Assembly: GCF_021502725.1 (NCBI RefSeq)
Contig: NZ_JAKFFS010000004.1
Span: 496,001 to 560,000, forward strand
Source: Dyadobacter sp. CY345
GTDB lineage: Bacteria; Bacteroidota; Bacteroidia; Cytophagales; Spirosomataceae
Reading direction: 5' to 3'
DNA length: 64,000 nt
Within the stretch, counting starts at the first letter, position 1. Each line of letters starts with the position of its first letter. The notes beneath the pieces were generated by a model. That model was not told where the DNA came from and did no database searches. It was given only the letters and a program-made list of their open reading frames with translations. The position numbers and the translations under genes are program-made. Shown piece by piece: positions 1 through 8,202 of this stretch.

Positions 1-260
1 ACTATTTGTGGTTTGGACATTCTGTAAAGATTATCCGGGTCAAAATCAACACCATTTTCCCAGGTTAAAGTGCCGTAAGAATCAAGTTGAACGGATTTGA
101 AATAATCAAGATCTGTTAACTGACTGATTAATCCGTCATTGATTTTTCCATATTTTTCAACTATATCTTTTAAATCAACAACCCGTACCTCATCCGTGTT
201 GAATAGGCATGTGACTTTGTAGTCTCCGGACGATAAGATTTGTTTTATATAGTATAGCAT
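1..260 (-). CDS. DUF2442-like protein, truncated by the window edge
   Basis: The minus-strand frame opens with ATG at 260 and runs off the left edge without a stop, giving about 86 residues. It begins MLYYIKQILSSGDYKV and contains a VVDLKDIVEKYG stretch, a FKSVQLDSYGTLTWENG stretch and then DFDPDNLY. This order (short beta strands, a 'F..V.ld..gtl.W.nG.d..p..LY' core) is that of DUF2442 proteins. These often stand beside DUF4160 proteins and are suspected parts of toxin-antitoxin-like pairs. Here the upstream neighbour is a broken DUF4160 gene ending 3 bases before this start. Family assignment is by eye; function is unknown. Confidence 0.6.
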   Translation of the reverse strand, partial: MLYYIKQILSSGDYKVTCLFNTDEVRVVDLKDIVEKYGKINDGLISQLTDLDYFKSVQLDSYGTLTWENGVDFDPDNLYRMSKPQI

Positions 261-263
261 TTT

Positions 264-525
264 TTATTGCAACGGATCAATTTTGTTCCAGGACTTAAAA
301 TCTTTCCCAAGGTTTACAAAGTTATCTAACAATTCCCTTTCATGAATAACCGCCCAGGCCTGCACTAACTTTAGCTGTTTGGGGGTAAATATCCTTCAAT
401 CAATCGGCGGTATGAATATCGATAATTGCCTTGTATTCCTGAAATTCTGCATGAAAATGTGGCGGATTGTGATCATCAAAAAACGTCCTGATGACTATAC
501 CTAAGAAACGACTAATTTCAGGCAT
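264..525 (-). pseudogene. Broken DUF4160 gene (premature stop plus frameshift)
   Basis: From ATG at 525 the minus strand reads MPEISRFLGIVIRTFFDDHN, then PPHFHAEFQEYKAIIDIHTAD, the N-terminal half of a DUF4160 protein. It then hits TGA near 407-409. The C-terminal half continues in another frame as TPKQLKLVQAWAVIHERELL and DNFVNLGKDFKSWNKIDPLQ, ending with TAA at 264-266. Both halves together give the usual family length of about 85 residues. The break lies in the bases reading gattgattgaagg on the minus strand. Family members are small and commonly paired with DUF2442 genes, as here. An assembly error in this short stretch could also produce the break. Confidence 0.75.
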
Positions 526-679
526 TATTAATTTACGATTGTGTGTGTATTGCTGCAATATTCTACTGCTCAATTAACACCGAGAAATAATTAAAAATTC
601 ATAAGCATAACAAGAATTTGGCTTTCGCCGTTGACTTTATTTCCTTTGTACGAATTCTATTTCTTTTCTAATTTCTAAT

Positions 680-2272
680 ATGAATAAAAACGTACTCGCA
701 GGAATATTCCTGACGCTCACGACTTTGGGCTATGCGCAGGATGATGCGACAAAATATGCAGGCAGTATTACGCCTGAGGACCTTAAAAAACATTTGGTAA
801 TAATTGCTTCTGATAGTTTGGAAGGCCGTGATACCGGATCACCCGGACAGAAGAAAGCGGCAGAATATGTTTCAAAATATTTCAAATCGTATGGTTTACA
901 ACCCATCGCTGACAATGGCGACGGAACAAAATCATATCTTCAGAAATACAAACTTTACAAACGGAGCTTTGGTGATGTTTATGTGAAAATTGATGGGAAG
1001 AAATACGAGTTCAACAAAGATTTTTATCTGAATGGATTGTTGAATGTTCCTGATGAAATGGAAACTCCGGTTGTTTTAGCGGGATATGGAATTGAGGAAT
1101 CTTCGTATAACGATTATGCAAATCTTGATGTAAAGGATAAGTCGGTGATTATTTTTGAAGGCGAGCCAAAATCCGCGGACGGCAAATTTTTATTAAGTGG
1201 GACTTCAGAAAAGACAAAATGGAGTGGCCCGGTTTCCTGGCAGCAGAAAGCAAAACTGGCATTGGCGAAAGGAGCAAAATATGTTTTTATCATTACAGAC
1301 AAAAGTGGTGATGATCTGGATAAGGAAATTCGTCAGCGTGCAGTAATGTCAAGACGTTTCAGCGCCCCGACTTTAAAACCGGTTCAGGAATCTGCTAATG
1401 GTGTAGCTTCATTTGTTTTGACAAACGAGATGGCGGCATCTTTGCTTAAAACATCGACGCAAAAATTAAGTAAAATCAAAACTGATCTTGACAAAACCGG
1501 CAAGCCTTTGACCAAAGCTTCAACTGGTTCCGTCGCTTTTCGTGTTGAACGTTTAAGTGAAATTATCGAAACAGAAAATGTTGCCGGTTTTATGGAAGGG
1601 TCTGATAAAAAGGATGAGGTTTTGGTAATATCAGCCCATTTGGATCATATTGGCATATCTCCAAACGGTGAGATTAACAATGGTGCAGATGATGACGGTT
1701 CCGGTACGGTTTCGATCATCGAAATTGCTGAGGCGTTCAGTAAAGCAAAAACAGATGGAAAAGGTCCGCGCAGAAGCATACTGTTCCTGAACGTGACCGG
1801 CGAAGAGAAAGGGCTTTTCGGTTCGGAATATTATTCTGAAAATCCATTGCTTCCCCTGGCAAACACAATCGCGGATCTAAATATTGACATGATTGGCCGT
1901 GTGGACGAGGCGCATAAGAATGATCCGAAATATGTTTATGTAATCGGAGCAGATAAGCTGTCATCTGAGTTGAATACGATCAGTGAAGAGGCGAATAAAA
2001 AATATATCAACTATAAACTTGATTATACTTTCAACGATGCAAAAGATCCAAACCGTTTCTATTATCGTTCTGATCATTACAATTTTGCAAAGAAAAATAT
2101 CCCGGTGATTTTCTATTTTACAGGAGTTCACGAAGATTATCACCGTCCTGGTGATGATGTTGAAAAAATCCTTTTTGAGAAGCAGGCACCAATCGTAAAG
2201 TTGGTATTTTACACTGCATGGGAACTGGTTAATCGCGAAGAGCGAATCAAGGTCGACAGCCACAAGGAATAA
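680..2272 (+). CDS. Secreted M28-family zinc aminopeptidase
   Basis: This 530-residue protein starts with a signal peptide (about residues 1-19, ending GYAQ). The C-terminal half is a peptidase M28 domain with the expected zinc-site elements in order: AHLDH (H320, D322), GADDDGSG (335-342), GEEKG (catalytic Glu at 375/376), DMIGRVD, and DYHRPGDD with H488. Family members are co-catalytic di-zinc aminopeptidases that trim peptides outside the cytoplasm. The region between signal and catalytic domain (about 110-300) is a PA-like insert, common in secreted M28 enzymes. The gene stands alone and is followed by a strong hairpin. Substrate specificity cannot be read from the sequence. Confidence 0.9.
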   Translation: MNKNVLAGIFLTLTTLGYAQDDATKYAGSITPEDLKKHLVIIASDSLEGRDTGSPGQKKAAEYVSKYFKSYGLQPIADNGDGTKSYLQKYKLYKRSFGDVYVKIDGKKYEFNKDFYLNGLLNVPDEMETPVVLAGYGIEESSYNDYANLDVKDKSVIIFEGEPKSADGKFLLSGTSEKTKWSGPVSWQQKAKLALAKGAKYVFIITDKSGDDLDKEIRQRAVMSRRFSAPTLKPVQESANGVASFVLTNEMAASLLKTSTQKLSKIKTDLDKTGKPLTKASTGSVAFRVERLSEIIETENVAGFMEGSDKKDEVLVISAHLDHIGISPNGEINNGADDDGSGTVSIIEIAEAFSKAKTDGKGPRRSILFLNVTGEEKGLFGSEYYSENPLLPLANTIADLNIDMIGRVDEAHKNDPKYVYVIGADKLSSELNTISEEANKKYINYKLDYTFNDAKDPNRFYYRSDHYNFAKKNIPVIFYFTGVHEDYHRPGDDVEKILFEKQAPIVKLVFYTAWELVNREERIKVDSHKE

Positions 2273-2292
2273 TTTATCAAAATTATAAAACA

Positions 2293-2338
2293 AAGAGACG
2301 CAAGGAATAACCAAAACTTTGCGTCTCTTCGTTTTTTA
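2293..2338. terminator. Rho-independent terminator after the M28 peptidase gene
   Basis: An 11-bp perfect stem (2293-2303 with 2319-2329, arm aagagacgcaa) is followed by CG and a run of T on the plus strand, 20 bases past the M28 stop codon. It separates that gene from the TraB-like gene. Confidence 0.8.
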
Positions 2339-2371
2339 GCCGTAATTGAAATAATAAATAAGAAATTTGCT

Positions 2372-3238
2372 ATGAAAATTGTCTCCTTTATTCTTTGCCT
2401 ATTCGCGCTTATAAATACTGTTTTTGCCCAAAGCGCACCAGAAGAAAAATCATTGTTGTGGGAAATTTCCGGCAACGGGCTCACTAAACCATCTTACCTT
2501 TTTGGTACCATACATCTGATATGTCCCACTGATTTTAATTTGAGTCAGCAATTGAAAAATTCGATTGCAAAAACCGAGCAATTAGCCCTGGAAATCGATA
2601 TGGATGATCCCGGACTTATGGCGGTCATGACCAAAACAATGTTTATGGCTGGTGATAAAAAACTGACAGATATTCTGTCTGAAAAAGATTATAACCATTT
2701 GAAGCAGTTTTATATAGACTCTTTAAAAGTAGATATATCAATGTTCAGTCGCGCAAAACCCTTTATGATGATGGGGCCGATGTTCAGTAAAATTCTTGGC
2801 TGCGAGCCTCAGTCTTATGAAATATCGTTAATGGGATTGGCGAATAGTCAAAAGTCAGAGATCATAGGACTGGAAAGTATTGAGGAGCAAATGGCTATTT
2901 TTGATACGATTCCTTATGACCGGCAGGCTGGAATGCTGGTAAGCATGATTGATAAATTACCTGAAACCAGAAAAGAATTTCGTGATCTGGTAGGGTTGTA
3001 TAAGCAAGAGGATTTACAAGGACTGTACAATCTTACCTTAAAAAGCGAATTCGGAATGGACGGTCAGGATGAGGTGATGCTTTTTCAACGAAATCAAAAC
3101 TGGATTAACCGTATTGATAAGATGACGCATGAAAAGCCCACATTTATTGCCGTTGGCGCTGCGCATCTGGGAGGAGAGAAGGGTGTTATTGCTTTGTTGA
3201 GGAAAGATGGGTATCAGGTAAGGGCGGTTGATAAGTAA
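2372..3238 (+). CDS. TraB/GumN family protein, secreted
   Basis: This 288-residue protein has a signal peptide (1-19, ending VFAQ). It then shows the two conserved TraB/GumN motifs: GTIH at residues 45-48 and GAAHLGGEKG at 262-271. Length and the paired N- and C-terminal His/Glu motifs fit the family, which is related to Tiki-type metalloproteases. A proteolytic role here is inference. The Bacteroidota members are exported and usually single genes, as here. It starts 34 bases after the upstream terminator and so probably has its own promoter. Confidence 0.85.
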   Translation: MKIVSFILCLFALINTVFAQSAPEEKSLLWEISGNGLTKPSYLFGTIHLICPTDFNLSQQLKNSIAKTEQLALEIDMDDPGLMAVMTKTMFMAGDKKLTDILSEKDYNHLKQFYIDSLKVDISMFSRAKPFMMMGPMFSKILGCEPQSYEISLMGLANSQKSEIIGLESIEEQMAIFDTIPYDRQAGMLVSMIDKLPETRKEFRDLVGLYKQEDLQGLYNLTLKSEFGMDGQDEVMLFQRNQNWINRIDKMTHEKPTFIAVGAAHLGGEKGVIALLRKDGYQVRAVDK

Positions 3239-3280
3239 AATTGCATTATTTTTCCTCAAAATTTATTACACACACACGAA

Positions 3281-3724
3281 ATGAATGTAAAAGGTTACTT
3301 ATTATTAAAGGATCATGATCCGTTTGTTTATCAATTTATTAGTGATGGGCCAAAAGGAAAAATAAAAAAGATTATTCAATTTCAAGCAATTGATCTTGAA
3401 AACAACTTATACAATCTTGCTTTTGGTGATTGGAATGAATTGACGGAACAAATGGATGACTTAGTTGTTTCAAATAACCAGGATAAACAAAAGGTGTTAG
3501 CTACGGTTGCACTTGCTGTAAAGGACTTTATTGAAGATTACCCAAATGCTATAATCTTTGCCAAAGGAAGTACCAATGTTCGAACCCGCGTTTATCAAAT
3601 TGGTATTTCTCTTTTTTTGGAAGAAATAACGTATACTTATCAAATATTAGGGTATGTTGATAATCGATGGGGATTTTTTGAAAAGGGGATAAATTATGAA
3701 TCTTTTTTGTTATCCAAAAAATGA
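3281..3724 (+). CDS. DUF6934-like protein of unknown function
   Basis: This 147-residue soluble protein has no signal peptide. It carries a DGPKGKI segment, an NLAFGDWN segment, a DKQKVLATVA segment and GSTNVRTRVYQI (about residues 96-107). That pattern matches the family I know as DUF6934 from Bacteroidota. These genes are typically followed closely by a very small reading frame, and one is found here 28 bases downstream. Function is unknown. The small-pair arrangement and scattered distribution resemble toxin-antitoxin modules, but nothing in the sequence proves that. Confidence 0.6.
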   Translation: MNVKGYLLLKDHDPFVYQFISDGPKGKIKKIIQFQAIDLENNLYNLAFGDWNELTEQMDDLVVSNNQDKQKVLATVALAVKDFIEDYPNAIIFAKGSTNVRTRVYQIGISLFLEEITYTYQILGYVDNRWGFFEKGINYESFLLSKK

Positions 3725-3752
3725 TTAATTTAGTGAATCAAAGAAATTTATT

Positions 3753-3926
3753 ATGAAATCTATAACTAGTAAAACTACGATCACTCCACCTAAAATTAAG
3801 GTAAGTAGAGAAATCCCTGATATTTCTAACGATCCATTTTTTTTGCAAAAAAAGCAAAATGCTATTGAATTCCTGAAACAACATCCTATCCCGGAAAACT
3901 TGCTCAAAAAGCAGAAAGCAGATTAA
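3753..3926 (+). CDS. 57-residue hypothetical protein, partner of the DUF6934-like gene
   Basis: ATG at 3753 opens a 57-residue frame ending TAA at 3924-3926, 28 bases after the DUF6934-like gene and on the same strand. The product is basic and hydrophilic: a Lys/Thr/Pro-rich start, then IPDISNDPFFLQKKQNAI and LKQHPIPENLLKKQ, which looks like a short helix-forming tail. No signal peptide or known domain is visible. The position and the well-formed frame argue that it is real; function is unknown. Confidence 0.55.
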   Translation: MKSITSKTTITPPKIKVSREIPDISNDPFFLQKKQNAIEFLKQHPIPENLLKKQKAD

Positions 3927-3947
3927 TTGTTTCTAGGGTTATTAGTG

Positions 3948-5405
3948 TCAAAAAGCTGAAATCCAACCCATTATCCACTCAGGATTAAAGAATAGTAATA
4001 TCACAGCTGCAAGTAAAATTCCTGCAACCACTTTTCCTGTCATACCATTGTTCGTTTCCCCGGCCACTCCGTTGATATTTTTGAAAAACAAAAGATAGGG
4101 AAGTCTCAGATAGTAAGCGAGGGCAACGGCAGCATTTAAAATTCCGCCAATTAATAACCAAAGCATCCACGGAAAACCCTGATCGTGATAACTGTCCCAA
4201 AGTGCTGAAAAAACGAGCCACTTTGCAGTAAATCCAACCGTTGGGGGAAGTCCGGCCAGGGCTATCATGATCACAGTCAACACGCCTGAAACCCAGATAT
4301 TTTTTTTGCCCAATCCTTCAAAAGCAGACAATTCTGTTGTGGCTTTTGGTTGTAAAAGATCAATCAAAAAGAATGAGGCCATATTGATTACAACATAGGC
4401 TGCGGTATAAAAAGTGGCGGTTTCAAAACCAAAACGACTGTATGCTGCAACGCCTATCACAAGGTAACCGGCCTGTGCAATTGAAGAATATGCCAATAAT
4501 CGACGGGCATTTGTCTGCCACAAGGCTGCGGCATTTCCCATGGTTATACTGATTAAAGCAATTCCTCCCAAAATCGGAAAATATTGAGCGGGTAGGACAG
4601 ACGCAAGTCGCATTAAAACAAGAATAACCGCGGCCTTGGGTGCTACGGACAAAAATGAAACCAGTGGCGTAGGAGAGGCTTCGTAAACATCCGGCGTCCA
4701 GACATGGAATGGAATCAACGATAATTTAAAAAGTGCTCCTGCAAGTGTCAATACAATTGTGGTGGTAATTACCAGGTTCGAATTATTTAACAATCCAGCC
4801 GTCATCGCATTATTTGTGATATCAAGTGTGCCCGTCAGACCATAAATCAGCGAAATTCCGTAAAGCATAATGGCGGAACTGGCCGTTCCGAAAAGCAAAT
4901 ACTTCAAGCCTCCTTCGGCTGCCTTCTTATATGGCGAAATTGATACAAGCAGGTAACTGCTGATAGATATTAATTCAAGGGATAAATAGATGGTCAGCAA
5001 ATGCGTGGACATGGTCAGTAGATTCAGACCTGCTACCGTCGCGATAAGTATTGCATTAAATTCAGGAGGAAAATCGTATTTTAAAACTCTGACGTGGATC
5101 AGAGTAAAAATCCAGGCTGAGATCACCAAAAGTTTAAAAAAGACAGCCTGATGATCAAGAAATAATAAAGGATAAAACCTAAACGCTGCTTTTTCATTCC
5201 ACTGACCTAACACCATTACCAGCCCGACCAAACTGCCTGCCAAAGCAAGGTTTTGAAGCCAGAATGACGCTTTCTTCTTTTCGAATTGTTTAAATAAAAT
5301 CAATTCTGAAAATAGAAAAAAACAAAAAAACACGGCCAGAAAAATCTCAGGAGCAATTCCTCCCAAGCTTTGGCGTATATGGATGAGTTGTTCGTTTAGG
5401 TTCAA
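3948..5405 (-). CDS. nuoN: NADH-quinone oxidoreductase subunit N
   Basis: A very hydrophobic protein with about 14 membrane segments and the proton-translocating 'antiporter' domain of complex I. Recognisable stretches are SLELISISSYLLVS, GGLKYLLFGTASSAIMLYG, PFHVWTPDVYEASPTP and AYSSIAQAGYLVIG. It would pump protons in the membrane arm of NADH dehydrogenase. No ATG exists near the 5' end. I place the start at TTG 5405 (protein begins NLNEQLIHIRQ, 485 residues); a TTG at 5441 would add 12 residues. No other nuo gene is adjacent, which is unusual because nuoN normally ends a nuoA-N operon. Confidence 0.9.
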   Translation of the reverse strand: MNLNEQLIHIRQSLGGIAPEIFLAVFFCFFLFSELILFKQFEKKKASFWLQNLALAGSLVGLVMVLGQWNEKAAFRFYPLLFLDHQAVFFKLLVISAWIFTLIHVRVLKYDFPPEFNAILIATVAGLNLLTMSTHLLTIYLSLELISISSYLLVSISPYKKAAEGGLKYLLFGTASSAIMLYGISLIYGLTGTLDITNNAMTAGLLNNSNLVITTTIVLTLAGALFKLSLIPFHVWTPDVYEASPTPLVSFLSVAPKAAVILVLMRLASVLPAQYFPILGGIALISITMGNAAALWQTNARRLLAYSSIAQAGYLVIGVAAYSRFGFETATFYTAAYVVINMASFFLIDLLQPKATTELSAFEGLGKKNIWVSGVLTVIMIALAGLPPTVGFTAKWLVFSALWDSYHDQGFPWMLWLLIGGILNAAVALAYYLRLPYLLFFKNINGVAGETNNGMTGKVVAGILLAAVILLFFNPEWIMGWISAF

Positions 5406-5508
5406 AAGCGCAGGTACAATTTTTTTGGCAAAAGTACACAAAGATGGTAGGGAATCTATAACATCAAAAGGATTAAACCAAAAATTACTTTATAAACTAA
5501 ATCACATC

Positions 5509-6144
5509 ATGAGAAATTTTCACAAGCTTCTGTTTATCGCATCTTTACTTTTTGGGATCAATGCAGCAGCTCAGGACTCAACGGGCCTAACAGGCACTCC
5601 TTTAAAAATATCCGTGGACACAAGTTCGAACTCGCCCTATCTGACCAAAGAATGGTATCGTGGTTTGGTTAGAGATAAGGCAGGAAAGCCATATGATGGA
5701 GTTCTTTTAAACTACGATTTGGTAAAAGACGAGATTATTTATAAAAACGATTCAAGTGCTTTTGTACTCGGACCAGAGATTACCGAATTCAACATTCCAA
5801 CCGGCACCGCATTATACACCTTCAAACGAGGTTTTCCGGCAGTCTCTGGTTTAACCGACCAGAGTTTTTATGAGGTGCTGTACGATGGAAATACCAAGCT
5901 TTTAAAACATTATAAAAAATCAGGAAGTGGTAAAGCTGATGAATCATTATTTATTCTGAAAGGAAACAAATTGTCTCCGATTCAGCTGAAAGACAGAAGC
6001 AGTTTTTTGAAAGTGCTTTCGGATGAAAAAAATAAGATGAATTATGTAATAAAAGAAGAAAATCTTGAATTTGACGCCGCGGATGATGTTGCCAAATTAC
6101 TTGCCGAATATGACTCATACAAAGCGGGCAGGGGAGGTAATTAA
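5509..6144 (+). CDS. Secreted protein of unknown function
   Basis: A longer upstream frame exists, but ATG 5509 is the credible start because it places a clean signal peptide (residues 1-21, ending INAAAQ) at the N-terminus. The mature protein (about 190 residues) contains WYRGLVRDKAGKPYDGVL and a charged C-terminus ending KAGRGGN. No domain was recognised. The gene is divergent from nuoN and converges on the next gene, sharing a terminator with it. Confidence 0.75.
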   Translation: MRNFHKLLFIASLLFGINAAAQDSTGLTGTPLKISVDTSSNSPYLTKEWYRGLVRDKAGKPYDGVLLNYDLVKDEIIYKNDSSAFVLGPEITEFNIPTGTALYTFKRGFPAVSGLTDQSFYEVLYDGNTKLLKHYKKSGSGKADESLFILKGNKLSPIQLKDRSSFLKVLSDEKNKMNYVIKEENLEFDAADDVAKLLAEYDSYKAGRGGN

Positions 6145-6159
6145 TTTGCAATTGAATAT

Positions 6160-6203
6160 AAAGCAAAAGCCGGAATGGATCAGTCCGTTCCGGCTTTTGC
6201 TTT
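6160..6203. terminator. Bidirectional terminator between convergent genes
   Basis: A perfect 16-bp stem (6160-6175 with 6188-6203, arm aaagcaaaagccggaa) with a 12-base loop and A/T flanks lies between the stop codons of the plus-strand secreted protein and the minus-strand barrel-like protein. Confidence 0.85.
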
Positions 6204-6211
6204 ATATGTCG

Positions 6212-6700
6212 TTATTGAGCTACATCCTCAGTATTCTTTTTCTTTCTTGTAAAAACGTAAATCACACCAAAATGACTTTTCAAAACACCGCTGTCAAACT
6301 TATCTTTAACGTATGGATTTAATTCAAGCGCAAGCTGAATATTTCGGTTTTGGGGTAAAGGTTTGATCCTGACTCCAACATTTAAAGAATAACCGTCGAC
6401 AGTCACAAGGTCTGCTTTTGAATCTGCAATGCGATACAATGGATTTAAGCGGACGCCGCCGCCAACATACCATTGCGTGATCTCTCCCCTTTTTAGATTA
6501 ATCATCGGAAGTACGTCAACGCTCAAGCTGCTGAAAAGTGAGTTTGTTTGAAATCGCCCGTCGATCCAGAATATTTTTCTTGGATTTGTGCTTATGCTCA
6601 AAAGATTACTCCAAGGATAATAACCAACCGATCCTTGCGCCTTTAATCCTTCACGGCCGCAGATCACAAGAAATACGAGCAGTATTAAAAATCGTTTCAT
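6212..6700 (-). CDS. Small secreted, probably outer-membrane beta-barrel protein
   Basis: This 162-residue protein has a signal peptide (about 1-21, ending GLKAQ). Alternating hydrophobic and polar strands follow, such as TQWYVGGGVRLNPLYRI, YSLNVGVRIKPL, IQLALELNPY and SHFGVIYVFTRKK. That is the look of a small beta-barrel, although the tail after the last strand (KKNTEDVAQ) lacks a terminal aromatic. No named family was recognised. It stands alone between ffh and the shared terminator. Confidence 0.65.
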   Translation of the reverse strand: MKRFLILLVFLVICGREGLKAQGSVGYYPWSNLLSISTNPRKIFWIDGRFQTNSLFSSLSVDVLPMINLKRGEITQWYVGGGVRLNPLYRIADSKADLVTVDGYSLNVGVRIKPLPQNRNIQLALELNPYVKDKFDSGVLKSHFGVIYVFTRKKKNTEDVAQ

Positions 6701-6747
6701 GTATAAGTTAATGTTGAAAAGTATACTGCACTCAGGTTTCAGGAAAA

Positions 6748-8070
6748 TTAGCGGCGAAGTGCTTTACTCATTTTTCCAGCTGCCTGCATTGTATTCATTT
6801 TCTTCATCATTTTACGCATTTCATCGAATTGTTTCAGGAGGTTATTGACCTGCAAAATTGAAGTTCCGCTTCCTGCTGCAATACGTTTTTTGCGGCTTCC
6901 ATCAATCATATCCGGATTTTCGCGCTCTTTTTTCGTCATTGACTGAATGATGGCTTCGATCGGTTTGAACGATTCATTGTCAATGTTGACATCTTTCATG
7001 GCCGTTCCCATACCAGGAATCATACCGATGAGATCTTTTACATTACCCATTTTCTTGATCTGCTGAAGCTGACCCAGAAAGTCGTCAAAATCGAATTTAT
7101 TTTGACGCATTTTTGCGTTGATGCGTTTCGCTTCATCTTCATCAAATGCCTGCTGCGCGCGTTCAACCAAAGAAATAACGTCACCCATACCCAAGATCCG
7201 GCTCGCCATACGATCAGGATAAAAGGAATCAAGGGCTTCCATTTTTTCACCTGTACTGATGTATTTGATTGGCTTGTCAACAATCTGACGAATCGAAAGT
7301 GCAGCTCCACCACGTGCATCACCATCTAATTTGGTCAATACAACTCCATCAAAATTCAGGCGTTCGTTGAAAGTTTTTGCAGTATTTACAGCATCCTGAC
7401 CCGTCATGGAATCCACAACGAAAAGAATTTCAGAAGGTTTTACGGCAGATTTGATATCCTCAACCTCCTGCATCATCACCTCATCCACAGCCAAACGACC
7501 GGCGGTATCAACTATGACAATTTTCTTGCCAATTTTCCGTGCATGTGCAACGGCATTAGTAGCGATTTGAACCGCACTTTTATTATCCGGCTCCGAATAA
7601 ACTTCAACACCAACCTGCTCTCCCAACACTTTCAACTGATCAATCGCAGCAGGACGATACACGTCACAAGCTACCAGAAGCACTTGTCTTCCTTGTTTTT
7701 TCAGTAATGCAGATAGTTTTCCGGAAAAAGTAGTTTTACCGGAACCTTGCAGACCAGCAATCAAAATAACAGCAGGATCTCCCTTGATGTTAATTCCTTC
7801 CGCTTGCCCGCCCATAAGTTCAGTCAATTCTTCCTGAACAATTTTGACGAACATCTGGCCCGGTTCTACGGATATTAATATTTTACGGTCCAGCGCTTTT
7901 TCGCGGATCCGGTCTGTAATATCTTTTGCAATCTTAAAGTTTACGTCGGCATCGACCAACGCTTTGCGAACTTCTTTTGTAGTAGCGGCAACGTTTATAT
8001 CGGAAATGCGATCCTTCCCTTTTAAAGTACGAAAGGCATTGTTTAGCTTATCCTGTAAGTTTTCAAACAT
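6748..8070 (-). CDS. ffh: Signal recognition particle GTPase Ffh
   Basis: At 440 residues this is the usual Ffh length. It has an N-terminal four-helix domain (1-95), then a GTPase domain with the P-loop GLQGSGKT at 106-113, DTAGR, and TKLDGDARGG. A Met-rich M domain follows from about 300, which binds 4.5S RNA and signal peptides (IGMIPGMG, MTKKERENPDMI, MMKKMNTMQAAGKM). It delivers nascent membrane proteins to FtsY/SecYEG. It begins with ATG at 8070. A TACCTTTG element lies about 45 bases upstream, inside the terminator of the preceding mscS-like gene. Confidence 0.97.
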   Translation of the reverse strand: MFENLQDKLNNAFRTLKGKDRISDINVAATTKEVRKALVDADVNFKIAKDITDRIREKALDRKILISVEPGQMFVKIVQEELTELMGGQAEGINIKGDPAVILIAGLQGSGKTTFSGKLSALLKKQGRQVLLVACDVYRPAAIDQLKVLGEQVGVEVYSEPDNKSAVQIATNAVAHARKIGKKIVIVDTAGRLAVDEVMMQEVEDIKSAVKPSEILFVVDSMTGQDAVNTAKTFNERLNFDGVVLTKLDGDARGGAALSIRQIVDKPIKYISTGEKMEALDSFYPDRMASRILGMGDVISLVERAQQAFDEDEAKRINAKMRQNKFDFDDFLGQLQQIKKMGNVKDLIGMIPGMGTAMKDVNIDNESFKPIEAIIQSMTKKERENPDMIDGSRKKRIAAGSGTSILQVNNLLKQFDEMRKMMKKMNTMQAAGKMSKALRR

Positions 8071-8113
8071 AAATTGGTATGGATGAGATCGGAACTTGAA
8101 TTGAAATAATTCA

Positions 8114-8121
8114 CAAAGGTA
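8114..8121 (-). promoter_or_regulatory. Putative -7 promoter element of ffh
   Basis: The minus strand reads TACCTTTG at 8121-8114, an exact Bacteroidota -7 consensus (TAnnTTTG), about 44 bases before the ffh start. No convincing TTG lies 20 bases upstream, so only half of the promoter is supported. Confidence 0.4.
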
Positions 8122-8176
8122 TAAATAAAAAGAGGAGTACAGGAAAGTTGCTCCCTATACTCCTTATTTTTATTCG
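8122..8176 (-). terminator. Terminator downstream of the MscS-family gene
   Basis: An imperfect long hairpin joins aataaaaagaggagta (about 8123-8138) with tactccttatttttatt (about 8158-8174). It lies 27 bases after the MscS-family stop codon, with A/T tracts on both sides. Confidence 0.6.
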
Positions 8177-8202
8177 ATTTTTATGAAGTGTTTGTTGAAA
8201 TA

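Noticed and set aside
1961..2314. 117-codon minus-strand frame opposite the M28 peptidase
   Set aside because: It is antisense to a clearly conserved zinc-peptidase domain and has no family features.
3271..3280. Short CA-dinucleotide run before the DUF6934-like gene
   Set aside because: It is only a few copies long and similar short runs occur elsewhere; there is no evidence that it acts as a phase-variable repeat.
5383..5508. Longer start of the secreted protein at 5383
   Set aside because: It would bury the signal peptide in the middle of the chain and overlap nuoN.
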